Of a DNA stretch of 64,000 nt, positions 1 to 13,065 are shown in pieces. The position numbers were made by a program, and so were the translations under genes. The number at the start of each line of letters is the position of its first letter. The stretch's first letter is position 1. The DNA comes from Eudromia elegans (taxonomy: Eukaryota > Chordata > Aves > Tinamiformes > Tinamidae). The stretch is taken from NCBI GenBank assembly GCA_003342815.1, contig PTEX01000024.1, positions 1,989,159 through 2,053,158 of the forward strand, written 5' to 3'. Below the pieces are notes generated by a model, which was not told the DNA's origin, searched no databases, and saw only the letters and a program-made list of their open reading frames with translations.

Positions 1-221
1 CTACTTAAGGCAGAACTAATGTTTAACACTCACAGCTATTTGAAGTAGTTCACTGCCCGGTTTAATGGCGCTGCCAAGGGCAATGCTCGCATTTCTTGCT
101 ATTATATTTTGGGGGGGGTTGTTATGCCAGCAATAAGGACAGTCCGAGGTATTTCTGAAGCCATTGGCTTAGCCCTGGAAGACCTCGTTTTTCCGCTAAC
201 AAGCTCTGCTCTAGGCTGTGG

Positions 222-420
222 TTCCTTGGGGAAGAGCCGGCGAGGAGCGGGCTCGCTGCGTGGGGAGCGGGAGCCGCCTGCCGCTGCACTCGTGCCCCGT
301 GCGACTGTTGCTGCAGACCTCGCTGCAAAGGTCTGCTCAAACTGCAGCGCTGCCGCCGTGGAGAGGGGCGCCTGCCCCGCAGGAAGTGCTCCTGCGCAGG
401 GGCAGCCGCTCTGGGCGTTT
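222..420. other. GC-rich CpG islet 1 (intronic)
   Basis: This is a sharply bounded GC-rich, CpG-containing patch in AT-rich intron. It is open in several frames on both strands, as expected from stop-codon depletion in GC-rich DNA. I recognise no repeat family or gene in it. Confidence 0.5.
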
Positions 421-3400
421 TGTTAAGTATTGGGGCAGTTTGAAGGCGTCTGCGCTGGCAAGTGAAGGGCGAGCCCAGGGATCGCTCCAGGGACCCTTGC
501 TCCCTTGTGGCCCATGGTGGGCCCAACCGCAGGAACTTCTGTTCCTTTTATTTTTGGGATTTCACTGAATTCTACAGCAAAGCTGGACCTGTCTCCAGTG
601 TGTTGCAGTGTAAACGTGCGCCTCAGGTCTTGCATTGCACACAGCCTTTCCTGGTGCCCGAGCTCTCTCTGAGCTCCCTGCTACTAACGCTTTATCGATT
701 GGTGTCTTTCATAATGAGGGTAAAATGTATGTGAATGGATTATTTATGTGCACCTTGGAACAAATCCCACACTAGCAAATCCAACGAGCCCCATGGAGTC
801 CACAGCTGCTCTTCTCCTCAGTAGGGCCGGTGGGAAATGCACCCGTGCGAGGAGAGTGCAACCGGACCCCAAGCAAGTAACCGAGAGAGGGAGTGCAGCG
901 TGTACGGGACTTCCGTGCCCATATGGGTTCCTGTAGCGAAATGGCTGCCCTTGTTTGTTGAGAGAGCAGGCAGAGAATGTAAAGATGAACCAATACATCT
1001 TCCCAGCCAGAGAAAGAATTATATGTATTTACTAAAGAGTGGGTAAAATTTTCCCCTGGGCTAGTGTAGTGCAATTTTACAAGCTTCAGCAATGCTCAGT
1101 GGAAGTTATGGAGAGGTAAATTTGGCTCATTCTTTTTATGCCTTTAATAAATACCCAAGGGAAAAATAGTTGTTCAAGCAAAATGAAATAAAAATAAACA
1201 GAATTTATTCTTAAAAGTCATTTTAAGGAACTTGGAGCTTGATTTTTATTCAGTATTTTTTTTTTGGTCCTTGCAAGCAAATCTAATATATTCATGTAAG
1301 CTGTCAGTTCTCTAAAGTGAATTCATCCTTTCTAAAAAATAAAGCTAAATATAGATTCACTGGATAGAACAGAAACAATGTGAGACATAACAAATGACAT
1401 TTCTGCTCCAAAGTACATCATTGTAATGGGCCGTGTGATGCTGGACTGTGGATATAAATGAATTTTTTTTTTCGCAGCATCCTGTAACAATTCTTGAGAC
1501 ACACTCATGCACAAAACATCATTTGTAATTATAGCAGTTTGCCATTTGCCTCTGCTCCATGCTTATTTCTCCCATTATTGATTGATAATCTACGTACTTC
1601 AAGCTAATGAAGGTTCTTTATATAGCCATTTAATAGAACCTACCAGTTTTTAACTGCCTACATTTCAAGGCAACATTGGCATTTTTGCTTGGAGGAAGAA
1701 GAAGGGTTTGGTTGCATCATGATGCCTTCCTTCACCTAGGCATCCTCAGAATGTCACTCACGTCCCACAGAGAAAACTGTGGAACGCTCTTGTTTGAATA
1801 AAGCAGAGTTTCGTGTGAGGAGCTGTTTTTAATTAATCATTACCCAAACTTCGAAATAACCCTTACGAGATAGATGCTTCCCAGTTACACTTCTGTGGGG
1901 AGTTTAGAGGCACCTCTTTTGCATCAGTGATTATTTTAACTACCAGTTGATTACTACTTAAAACATTTTCCTTTTCTGGCAATCTGAGAAAGTTTTAGTT
2001 TCCCAAACGGTCTAATATTTGTCAATTCAAACCATATTGGGAGGTTTTTTTAATATAGTTCTAGACTACATATCCAATACACATGAACGTAGACACTTTT
2101 TCTCAGAAGGAATCTCAGAGCTTGATTTTAAGGCAGTATTTATTATCAGGAAGGATAAATCCAGGCGTCTGACATCATAAAGGCAAGAACGTAGCTTATT
2201 CTGTGAGAACAACAGAACTGCAAAGGTTCGGTATTGCTTCAGTGATCTGAAGGGAGATTGGCTCTTGAAAAATGCCTATTTAATTTCATTGCTTAGAATA
2301 TGTGTGAAACCACCTTTCCGGGTAAGGTTTGTGCTTCATTCACATTTTGCCCCTCTGTTTTGGTGGGGTTTTTTTTGGTCAGCTCTGGAGTTATTTGCAT
2401 GGACCTCAGGGAAAACAGCCTCATCCCTTTGGGCTGCAGCAGCCTTTGTGAAAACTCTGAAGCTCAACTAGCAGTACGTACAGCATCAATACCTTCCAGT
2501 ATTGCACAAAATGAGCTGATTAAAGCTGATTTTAAATACCGCTTTCCGTTTAGAACCCTGCCTTTTTAATAATCAATTAAAACATTGTTTCATTGTGTTT
2601 ATTCAGCGCGTAGAAAGCACTGCTTGACATGTATTAGACCTTACATAGCAGTACACAGCTGTAGCCCATCCAGCATTTTCCAAATGAGTTTGCACAAGGA
2701 ATAAAAGATTGCCATCTGAGCAACACTGGAGGGAGACAAGAGCAGACAAAAGGCAGTTAAGTGCTGCAAAAAAAGAAAAGGCCCCTGTTGAGAGAGAAAT
2801 TTGTGAGCAAACGCCTCAATTCACAAGGAGATACTCTCGCAGGCAACGTACATTGATTTTAGCACATAACGTACCTTGCATTTGGGATTCATTAAGCCTC
2901 ATTTTCTGCACTGTCGTGAATGGGTTTGTCAGCTCCTCGCTCAAGTAATGCACAGTTGCAGAGTGAGGAGATAGGATAAACCAAAGTGAAAACATGAAAC
3001 GCCCCGCAACAGAGTGGATCAGTTTTAAAAGGAAAATGCTGTGGGCACTAAAAGCCATGAGTCAAAGCAGCATTGATCACAACCTAAACAACGTAGAAGC
3101 AGTTTGTGCATATAGAGGTTCTGACAGCGATTACAAACATCGGGAGGTTCACGCTCCTCAGCGACCCTCACGGCTTCCTCCGAAGCCCCACGGGACCGGT
3201 ACCGGCACCAGTGGTGCTTCTGAAAGCTTATCTTTGTCTTTTGGAAGAATAAATGTAGACTGCTGTCTGATACTTTTATTTGTGGTTTTGTTCTGAAGAC
3301 GGGCAAGATATTTGTGCCCTTGGTCTTGGTGACGTTTGCATTTCTAGAGGGAGGTCCCTTAAGGTGACTCTATTTCCTTCTTGCTCTTTTCTCTTGGAAG

Positions 3401-5639
3401 CCACGGCAGAGCCCTCCAAAGGAAGGGGGCAGGTCCACAGGCTTGGATTTCTGAGCGATCCCACCAAATCCAAGGATGCTTGGGAGTCTGTTTGGCTGTG
3501 AATGAGAGTTCTGGAGCGCTGCCTTTCGGCCTGGTTTGTTTGGGGTTGTGTTATGTTTAGTTTGTACTTTGTTTTTAGTTGAGAAGCAAACAAGTCCAAA
3601 AGAGTCATCGCAAATCTGTGTAGTGGTTTTCGTTGAGTAAGGACGACGCCAGTGGTGTTTTTTGTTTGTCTTAACTTCCACTACAAATGGTAGTGACTTA
3701 GAGATACGACTTTCCTGAAATCTTAAAAACTTCCTCAAAACCTGCATTTCCACCATTTCCATTTTCTCAAGCTTTTGTGCTTTGGCTTCAGCTCTTGTTA
3801 ATGGAATCAGTGTAAGAAACAGGGCTCTTTTTTTTTGCAAAGATTTTCTACATGCCAAATTACGTAGCAGACCATTACGTTTTGCATCCTGCTGTTGGTT
3901 GGTGTAGGATGACAGTACAGGAAGGAAGAACACGGTAAATGAATGTCAGAGAGCAGCTTCTTTTCGCTCATTTTTTCCACCCTGTCTTTCGTCTCCCCAG
4001 TGTTTGATCTTTTAGAAGAATTCAGGAGGGCAAGTGACAGCAGTAGACGTAACAGCTATTAGGTTGGAAAGTGGTGGATGTGGATTGCTTGGTGGTTAAC
4101 TTACATTTATACTCTGATTGCAAGTGCCATTTGGGTCGGAAAGAGCTTTCCCTTTTGACAGATGGGCCGCGAGCTAGGAAAACGTGTCTTTCCCCAGAGC
4201 ATCCCGTGATTATTTGGTGGCAAGGAGTCCTGCTACGTTGCCATGGACATAGGGCACTTCACGGCGAGCGCGGCCGCAGCCCGGATCTGTGTGAGTCTAA
4301 TCATTCTGTCACTAAGATATAGTGTCCGTAGAGCAGGACCGTGTTTTATGAGAGGCCTTGTTGTCCTCCTGGTTGTTGATGGGAGGAGGACCGGGATAAG
4401 CAGCTTTCTCACCATTTGTTTGTTACCCCAGACAGTCTGGGTTGTGTTAGGTTTGGGGTCCGTGCCCTTTACGAGCTTGTAGGGGATGGAGGCAATATCT
4501 CAACTGTGGCACCGCGGAGTCCTTCAGAGCACCTCGGTCTGGCTAACCCTGCAGTGGGACATCGGGCTGCGCTGCTGTTCCTCCAGGGCCCCGGGCTCTG
4601 GGGCCCTTCGGAAGGAGAATTTCAAGGGGAGCCTCTCTGGTTAGAAGCACTTTCCTCTCAAGGCAATCGTGTTTCTCCCAGGGATCAGTTTTGAAAGTTG
4701 TCTTGTTTCTGAAGTGCAAAAATCACGCTGGTGAGCATCTCCCAATTGCACTCGTAATTATTTCTGATTAAAAGTGCCCCGGCCTGACAGCACCAGGGAA
4801 ATTAATAGGTGAAGCTTTCTGTAAGTTGACGATGAGCAAAGACGTAGTCCCTCTTAAAGTTATTTAAGCAGGTGCTGTGGGAAACCATTGCTTTTATAAG
4901 GCTCTTCAGATGTTTACAGCAAAACATTTTTTCCCAGTGATTGAATTTTTCCAAGTACTAAAATACCATGGAGAAATATGTTTCCCACCAGCTTTATGGC
5001 TCCCTGGATGCATTCTATACAAACCTTGTATCTGCTTGGACACAAACACTCTATTGCAAAAAGATATCTTGCCATTTTAACAAGCTATACTGCTTTGAAA
5101 GGACGCACTGCATTGCCAATGGGAATGTCAGTACCTGAAGAGTAATACTTCTGTGAGGGTACTATTTTATTAAAGCAGACCTCAGTAATTTGTTCCTGAC
5201 TCTTATACACTCTTATTTTATTAGAGGTATTTTACATCTGTGGAGGAGATTACTACTCCTCCTATTTTCTCCACTCTTTGGCTTTAAAGGATAGTGTGGG
5301 ATATAATATTTATTAAGCCTAAGCAGAGGAGGACGTAATAGCAGAATTGTCCTTTATAACCTATTTTATACAGTTGTAAAATAAACCTTAATAAAGCAGG
5401 AATAATTATCCAGGAATAGGAAATGGAATACTGTGCCTGCTTCAAATATTTGAAGTATCCCAAAGATTTAACTGCTGGTTATACATATACTTCTAGAAAT
5501 GGACCTTAACAGTAATAATATTGATATTAGTGTGGTATTATTTTTAAGTGTATTAAGAGGGATGAAGTGTCTTGTGTGTCATAATTACTGTGCTAACGTA
5601 AACGGTGTAAGGTGTAACTATACATCATCGCCGTGCAGC

Positions 5640-6010
5640 ACTGAAGGGCCGTGGCCCTGCAGAAGGGGAGGACGTCAGGGGAAGGTGTTTGCCCTTGCTT
5701 CGCGTGGAGCTCAGGGCGCTGCGTGGAGCTCAGGGAGCCGCGTGCGGGCCGAGCGCGTTCCCAGCCGGAGCGGGGCTGCGTGTCCCTGCGGCTCTAAGCG
5801 GGATGTGAAGGAGAGCAGAGCCACCGAGGCGCCCCGGCGGGGCCCGTCCTGCGCGGGCACCGCAGCTCCCTGCGCAGGCGCCAGGCTGAGGCCTGTGCTG
5901 GCTCGTGACACGTGTGCCCCGCTCTGCTCTGTGCCCCGCCAGAGCCAGCATGGAGCCTCCGCATCCCGCCCGCTCCCAACGGGAATCCTCAGCAGCCGCC
6001 GCAGGACTCG
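5640..6010. other. GC-rich CpG islet 2 (intronic)
   Basis: About 370 bp of GC-rich, CpG-dense sequence includes a short near-tandem motif (gtggagctcagg repeated around 5705-5735). A homopolymer T tract follows near 6064-6081. Open frames run through it on both strands, up to 195 codons, but their composition is only GC-driven Arg, Ala, Gly and Pro with no domain. Confidence 0.5.
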
Positions 6011-7914
6011 GGCGGCAGTTCCTCTCCTTCCCTTTTTATTCCCATTTTCTTCCTTCTGTTGTCCTTTTTTTTTTTTTTTTACATAAATGAATATTGTGGA
6101 TATGATTGGGACTAAAGTTATTACATTAATTATCCAAGCTGACATTTTTGCAGTGTGTGAGAGGACGGGGTGGTATGTAAAATAGATGCACTAGGAACAC
6201 CTACAGTATGACAACAAGTCGCAGGGTAATTGCTGAAAATGAAGTCTTTTCTGCTATCCCTTCCCTTCAACATCTGTTGTTCCATATGGAGTCATAAATA
6301 TTTGCAACAAAATAGTCGAAGAAATAATCTCAACATTAATAGAGAAAAGCTGAAACCGCCAAGAAAATTAAAGAATCCTTTTCTTTCTTGGCAAGTTTCA
6401 CCTCCCCATCCTCATCTGACAGTTTAAAATTGCAGTGGAAAAAGAGTAGTCTGACTAGAGTGGTACCTAATGATCGCGGCGAGAAATCCCTCGTGAATGT
6501 TAATGGGATGGTTAGCTGAGGAAGGTGCTGCAACCTCTTGACTGTGGCCACGACCAGGATTTTGTTTATCTGGTTTCATTTTCTTCCGTTCTTCCACGTC
6601 GTGAGACGGTTGTTGGTTCATGCTCCTGCTTTTCTCTGTGGTCAGAGAAATGACCCTCATCGTGAACGGCTTCGTAAGCTCCATGTTACCGGTTACTTAA
6701 TATTGCCATAGGAGAAAATACAGCCTGATAGCACTTAACCTCCTGGGGGCTTTAAATGCTGCTCGGTAAAGGTCACATAAAGCATCGGGAAAGGGTTGGG
6801 ATCCAGATTACCCAAAACGGCAGGAGAAAGCTGCCGGAACAGCAACACCAACTGGAAACTGTAAATAACTACAGGGCGCCGGGGACAGCATCCTGGAAGG
6901 ACTGCCGTAGGTTTATAGGTAGCATTAGTTGCACTTACGACTTTTCTTAATGAACACAATTTTACTCAAGTTCTATCAGTTGTATTTGGTTTTATTAATC
7001 GGAACATACTGAGCTTCAGAATGAGGCCGTTTTATTTGCAGTAAAACCCTTTATGCTAGTTCTGATGCTTGGCCAGTGAATTCCTGTACTTTTTGGGGAT
7101 TTTTTACCTACTTTAAGCAAAATACTTCATCTAACTTGGGTCTTTTGCTTGCAAAGGTTTGAATTAATATTTTTTTCCAGCTATTTTTGCTGTCAGTGCC
7201 CTGCGAACATCAGAGTATATTGTAAATATGTCGAAGTTATAAATAGGTATAATTTTCTGTGTCATTAATGAGCATACATTGATGAAAATGTCAAGCTATA
7301 TAATTATCTATGCATCCCTTGCTAAAGATTGCACAGATAAAGACTATTTGTAAACTGTAATTTCAGCCTTTTCTGGTGAAATTTTCATTTCAGGTTTTCT
7401 CTGCTTTTGCCTCCTTTTCCTATTCAAACCCCAAGTGCAGCTTTATGATGTCCTTCAAGAAAAGGCACCCTCATAATTCCTGAGAATAGGTCCACAGACA
7501 GGGCAGTATATGCACTGCTTGCACAGTTTGCCTTCCTTTTTCTTTAAGTCATTTTTCCCCAAACAAGCACATTGCTCCAAATGATAAAGAAATAAGCTCC
7601 ATTTTTCCTGCTCTGTTGAAAACCATGGAAATGTTTTCTTAAAGATTTGTACAGAACAAAATCAATGGATTTCAGAGTGAATGGGTGAGAATGAGATGGG
7701 GGCTGGATGCCCCGATGCGGGTGATAGTTGATGTTATTAGTTTTTTGTGATAGTTTCTCGAATTTTTAATGCATCTTGGAAATGCATATATATATAATGT
7801 TAGGATGGTGTTTTTTATAGTATGTGCTTTTTATGGCAAAGCTCTCTAGAGAAAAAAGCTCCTATGCTATCAAATTGTATCAATCCTTTGAAAATGAAGG
7901 AAAGTCTGATTTAA

Positions 7915-8050
7915 AGCTAGCACGCTGGATTAATCAGCTGCCCCCGAACAGCATTCATTGACCCTGTTCATTCAGGGCCTGTAATTAAGAAAAACAGCAG
8001 TGACTTGAAATTTGGCACCTGAATCACAAGGCTAAAGCGGTAAATTTCGA
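7915..8050. promoter_or_regulatory. Candidate intronic regulatory element with a GATTAATC palindrome
   Basis: This non-repetitive stretch contains a palindromic GATTAATC at 7928-7935, a paired-type or OTX/PITX-like homeodomain motif. An adjacent CAGCTG E-box follows, and there is a TAATTA-like core near 7983. The evidence is motif composition only; no conservation data were available. Confidence 0.25.
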
Positions 8051-11034
8051 GGTCTGCTTTGTGCCAGGCTAAGAGGAGGCATCTTCTTTTCTCAGTGATG
8101 AGCAGAAGGGCCCAACTCCTGGCAGAGAAGCAGGGAGGGAGGGAGAGAAAAGAGGCAGAGGGTTATGGAGGATTTTCAGAGGTGTTAGGACATTGAGGAA
8201 AGATAACCCTGTCCTTGCAGACTAACAGATACAAATTACTGGAATTTAACGATGCTTCAGGTCACTCTTTTTTAATACTTGGCTTATTGTAGAAGACATA
8301 AATTCTAGTGGTTTTAGTTGAGGACTGTAGAAGTTGGCAAGGTTTGAAACTAAAATAGGAAGAAGTCTCACATTGGGGGGAAAACAGGGCTTTTCACGGT
8401 CCAAAATTAGTTCTTGGGCCCTGATTGTGCCCCAAAGCCTGCACGTGGCCGTGCTGCCTGCTGCTGTCCTCCTGAAGCAGATGCACAGCTGGAAGTCAAG
8501 GGACCTCTCGACACTGTAAAAATATGTCAGGATGGATGATAGTGGATGATTCTGTAACAATTTTGGGCCAGTAAGGCTAATGCAAATAAAAACGTAGCAC
8601 CTTATTTTCATTACTTACAATTCAGCTGTTACTACAGATACTGTTTTATTTTATTAAAGGTCATAATGGACCATTAGAGCATCTAGGCTGTTCTTCAGTA
8701 ACTATGGGCCATTAAGCCCATAACTAAATGGGAAGGTCAAAGAATTATAATTACAATAAACCATTTTATTCCTTAGGTTTTCCAGATTGTATGCCGCAGA
8801 TACTGAATAGGAGTAACTCATGTGGCCTCTCTATCTAAAAACATATTAGTAATGCCTGCTGAGATCAAATGTCTTAGATAGGAACTAACAGATCAATAAG
8901 CCTAAATTTCATATGAATTTTGCTACTCTTTTCTCCACGTGCCGCACAGTTATTTCGTACATGAGTTATCTCCTGTTCTGTGGGTAGCTGAGGTGAGGTT
9001 TACATATATTGGTTATACAGCGCCCTATCAGCTTTGAAGTGTATGTGAAGAACTCACTCGGTGGTCTTAGAAATGTTTAGCAATAACGATGTAAATTGCA
9101 GCTTTTGGTGTTTCTAGCTTGTTTCCAGAGCGATGCGGCGTGTCAAGTGTGTCAGATATATGAGTGCTGCATCCGGAGCGAGCCCTTGCAACGAGCAGGA
9201 ACCTGCCTGCTGATAAAACTGCCTCTTGCTCTGGGCTTTGCACTGGCAATTCCTGCTGCTCCTCTTCCAGCGCTGCATTTAGCCCATAGGTTGGGGCTTC
9301 CTTTTCCAGTCCCCATTCCTGCAGTGTAGGCAGGATGTTGGCTTGATAACAAGCAACTTTGCATGTGCTTTCCTGGGATAATTCTCCATCCGCTGTGTGC
9401 TTCTTCCTTTCTGCAGTATAATTCTTGCTTTTGTCTATTCATGTGGATGCCAGCTAGAAATTAAAATAAAAAGACTGCACTCCAAATGGATTCCTGAGTG
9501 CTGTTATAAAGCGTGGCAGGTGTAACAAACAGGCTCAATAAAAGTAGTTCCCACTTTGCTTCCATAAATGCAAAGGGGTTTTGTGTCCTTGGTTAGGTAG
9601 TAGTTGTCCTAGCTTTATTTCTTGTTTATTCTACTGTACTCTGCACATGAGTGCAGCTTTTAGCATATATATCTTTAATGCTCTTCAAAATCAAAATGCT
9701 CAAATCAGCATTTTTTCTATTAAGGTAGAGAAATGCATTTGCCAAAACCCACCAGCTATGCTTCCAACATGTGCCATTTTTAATTACTTTACCAATTAGG
9801 GTATCTCAAACCTAGCTAATAAATTGCTGCCTAACTGTGCACTTAGGCCGAATATGAGCAAAATGTAGGCACCATTCAGATGTGAAGACCTATTACAAGA
9901 TGGAAATAGATTTCTAATGCATTTATCATTCATCTTTGCAGAGTGTGATTTCAATCAGAAAAAAAATGATGAATGGTTTGACAGTTTCCACCCCTATACG
10001 CTAAAACATAATATGCTTCTGCTAGTTTTCAGCTATTACAGACTTTAACATGCAATGTGACCTTGGTCTGCAAAGCATGTTTGGTTAGCACAAAAACTTA
10101 ATCATAAGAAGTCATAAGTAGAATCCTTCTTCTTTACTGCCCTTTTTCTGGGACTTGGGAATTTATTGCTTGTGGGACAGGTAGGATATGAACAATGGGC
10201 CAAATAGAGTCCAGGGTTATCTCATCTGTGTGAAAACTGCTGCTGAAAATCGATGTGACCTCTGCTACACTGTCATCCCGGTTCCCACCCTCTGTGTCCT
10301 ATTTGTCTTTTGGTAGGAGCTTAGATCTGTGTGCTGTCTCTATGTGTCTCTCTTGGGCCAGATTATCAAAATGAATCATGGCCTGCATACCTCTTATATT
10401 TCTATTTATTTTCCTGGTGTTGACTAGGTCTGATGAAATATGATTCTTTTTGCATTTGATCCTCACTGCAGCAAGCAGCACCTAATTTAGCTGTGTCTAT
10501 CTCTTTAAAGAAGAGTAATACTATTTTGAAACTTCAATCTCCTGTACAGTAACATTACAAACCATAGACCATGCAGCCTGTCTCCACAGTCAATAGTAAT
10601 TTTCCTTTCAGCCAATTTAATGTTATTACTTTCATCTCCAAATAGTAGCGATTTCTAGACATTTCCAAGCAGCCTTGGTTTTGTGTCACGCATACTCTAA
10701 GTAGTACTTTCTTTTTCAGTGCCACTTCTGGTGAGTCTTTTTTGATTAACCACGTAGATATTAGTTGCTGCTTTTGTGTAGCATCATATGCAAAAACTAG
10801 TTGTTTAAAAACTGTGACACTGGTATAAAATATTTAAATCTGAGAAAATATATCTGATCTGCAAGGATTCCATTTTCTGAGCGTGTTACTGGTGTTTTTT
10901 AAAATGAGATCATTGAAATTACAACTCTGAAATGACAGCGACATAGATGTGAAAAGATTTCTATCGTTATTTTGTTGCTGTTAATACTGAAGAGGCATTT
11001 TGAAGTCGTTCCATTTAATGTGCTCGCTCACGGT

Positions 11035-11790
11035 GACAAAAACATCCTCCTTTAACCCGGATTTCGGTGGATACTTGGAAACCGCGGTTGCTCCCGAGTT
11101 TGTTGTCAAGCAGGATGTTTTAGGAGCAGCAAAAAGAGCTCGCTGCTCGAGAGCTGCTGGAATCTGCTGGACTAGGTGCTGTTGCTGCCCCCGTGGCTGC
11201 CCCTGCCGTTTCCAGATGCTGCCCCTGGTTTGTGACGGGCTGGGAGAAAGTGGCTTCCTGAGCACCTCATTGCAAATCCCGGGAGCAGAGTGAGCAGGGC
11301 ACTTGATAGATGAAGCTCTCAGGCCTGGGTGTGCAATTGCCCTTTGGAAGCACATGTCACGACGTACAGGCAAGCTGTACTGAAGAGCAATTGCCGAGAA
11401 TGTAATCGTCGTGACAAAAAACTAGATGTGTTTTATTTAAACTGTTTTCTGTGGAATGTTAGGGGGTTTTAGCATTTTAAAGTAAAAATAAGGTGCAGGC
11501 GTTTGCTTTCAAGACACAGAGATTTTGATGCTGTGGTTTCTCAGCAGCGTACGGGAGGTTTGCAGCGAGTGCTGGCGGTGAAGGAAGCCAAGGGATCGGG
11601 AGGAGGGGATGTGCCCGTTGCCCTAAAATGGGTCCGTTACCTAAAGCCGGGCCCCGTCCTGCGCCTGGGGCTGCTCTCGTCCCCGGATCTCTCGTCGGGC
11701 GTTTCTGGCCCCGCTCTGCCCTGGAAGGGGCTGGTGGAGAGAATTCTGCTCTGGCCACGGCGCGAGTGAGCGCGAGCTGAGCAGGAGGAA
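11035..11790. other. Paired GC-rich CpG islets 3 (intronic)
   Basis: Two GC-rich segments, roughly 11040-11300 and 11545-11790, are separated by an AT-rich stretch and lie 0.45 kb upstream of the first visible DACH2 exon. No coding exon or repeat family is recognisable in them. They could be an orphan CpG islet pair or part of an unannotated internal promoter. Confidence 0.45.
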
Positions 11791-12040
11791 CGACTCAGAG
11801 GGGTTATTTATTGCTGAGGACGGCAAGCAAAACATTAAGGAATGAAAAGCTGTGATACGTTTTCTGATTAGGGTTTTTTTTCAAGGTTATAAGAGCAGAA
11901 AAGCCCTGTTCATTACAGAATAAGAACCAGGACAGAATGACGGAAAGGCATTTGGCTTTAATGAACTGCATAATACTGTTATCTGTAGTATAATTCTGTA
12001 GAAATTGAGATCTCATCATGTATAATCTAGCATACCTATG

Positions 12041-12063
12041 TTGTTATTATTATTATTATTATT
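12041..12063 (+). repeat. TTA/TAT trinucleotide microsatellite
   Basis: About seven perfect copies of a TTA-type trinucleotide, followed by an interrupted copy, lie about 180 bp upstream of the DACH2 exon at 12245. Confidence 0.9.
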
Positions 12064-12244
12064 GCTATTATCTTCTGCAAGCCTGTCTTAGCTACAAGCA
12101 TGGCTGTGCAAAGATTGCATAATGTCAATTTTACCAACAAACCTGTATTTTGGCTTCCAGCTAAACAGCAGGCCACTTCCTAGCAGTTACACTTGCCTGT
12201 ATTGCCAGGGCTTTCTAATGTTGCTTTTAAACCTGTCTTTGCAG

Positions 12245-12390
12245 AAGAGGTCCAGATCGCCATTCCGATAATGAAGCCAACCTTAGATAAGGTCCAGCTG
12301 GCCGGACAGGCGTTGCCTCCTGGGTTTCCAGCTCCGTTTCTTTTTGCCGATGGTCTTTCGTCAGTAGAAACGCTATTAACCAACATTCAG
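12245..12390 (+). CDS. DACH2: DACH2 internal coding exon: proline-rich linker before the coiled coil
   Basis: This exon is part of dachshund homolog 2, a nuclear corepressor that works with SIX and EYA proteins in the retinal-determination network. A polypyrimidine tract and CAG precede 12245, and a CAG/GTGAAT donor follows 12390. One base comes from an unseen upstream exon, then 48 codons are open and end in phase 0. The peptide runs EVQIAIPIMKPTLDKVQLAG, then a Pro/Gly/Phe-rich segment, and ends SSVETLLTNIQ. The ending is the hallmark start of the DACH C-terminal domain and leads directly into the next exon. The assignment to DACH2 rather than DACH1 rests on this segment and on the tail encoded at 18402. 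What I see is the open frame, splice sites and family resemblance; the isoform structure upstream is unknown. Confidence 0.92.
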
Positions 12391-12917
12391 GTGAATTATT
12401 CTCCATAAAACCAGGCTATGTCGTAACTGATACAATACATTTCCTTTTCATCTCTCTAAAAAGTTTCAGAAACTATTTCTTACCTACAGTTCTGTTATTT
12501 ATTTGAAGTAGTGCTTTGACTACCCGACATTATCGATATTAAAAGGATTTTATGCAGTGTCTATTTCACTTAATAGTTGTCATTAATGGTCATATTAAAA
12601 TTCACCCATCTCATTAGTCCTCCTTTGCTTCTCCCTGCAGTTGACCGAGGTCAGAAATAATTTGGCACTCCATTTGTAATAAACCACATCACTAGGATGA
12701 GTTTGCAAAAGATACCTTAAGTGACTCCACGCTACAAAATTGCTCATAAATTTTAAGATATAATGTTCAGCTATGTCAGGTGCTCATTTGGACTTTTTGT
12801 CTAGAGGCTTTTAATTCTTCTGTTTTCTTAGAGGAAATAAAAGAAAAAAAAATGGATGCCTTTTCTCACTGCTAAACCAAATGTTGTTTTCAAGTCTTAT
12901 ATTTACGTGTGTTTTAG
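12391..12917 (+). other. DACH2: DACH2 intron (527 bp)
   Basis: This short AT-rich intron has a GTGAAT donor and a TTTTAG acceptor. It contains no gene, repeat or obvious motif cluster. Confidence 0.9.
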
Positions 12918-13065
12918 GGCCTGCTGAAGGTGGCTGTGGACAATGCCAGAGTCCAGGAAAAGCAGATACAGCAGGAAAAGAAAGAGTTAAAGATGGAGCT
13001 TTGTAGAGAGAGAGAACTGAGAGAGAGCTTGGAAAGGCAACTCACAGCTGAGCTGCAAAGCAGAG
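12918..13065 (+). CDS. DACH2: DACH2 coding exon: first half of the Dachbox-C coiled coil
   Basis: The exon begins GLLKVAVDNARVQEKQIQQ and continues as a highly charged Lys/Glu/Arg helix (key runs EKKELKMEL, RERELRESLERQL), ending in the Arg codon of LQSR. It starts in phase 0 after TTTTAG and ends with one base of a split codon before a strong GTGAGT donor, so it has 49 full codons plus one base. The Leu/Ile/Val spacing fits a coiled coil. In the DACH family this C-terminal region (Dachbox-C, DD2) mediates protein-protein contacts, including EYA binding. That function is known for the family; here I see only the sequence. It is intact, with no frameshift or stop. Confidence 0.95.

Larger units (their letters stand above)
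1..12244 (+). other. DACH2: DACH2 intronic sequence upstream of the first visible exon
   Basis: This is non-coding sequence, inferred to be intron because the first recognisable exon begins at 12245 with a good acceptor and is in mid-protein. It is mostly AT-rich single-copy DNA with GC-rich islets near 220-420, 5640-6010, 11040-11300 and 11550-11790. A long T-run sits near 6064-6081, a short AT run near 7784-7796 and a TTA microsatellite at 12041-12063. The open frames here, up to about 195 codons, mostly sit over the GC-rich islets and match no family I know. A small upstream DACH2 exon could have been missed, because I have no aligned reference. Confidence 0.6.

Noticed and set aside
3370-3933. 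187-codon open frame on the - strand
   Set aside because: No family resemblance, no splice context on the minus strand, and composition like surrounding intron.
6064-6081. T-run as possible retroposed poly(A) tail of a minus-strand processed pseudogene
   Set aside because: No target-site duplication or recognisable gene sequence next to it on the expected side.
5499-6086. 195-codon open frame on the + strand
   Set aside because: It lies over a CpG islet, with similar-size open frames on the opposite strand; the Arg/Ala/Pro/Gly-rich composition indicates chance openness.
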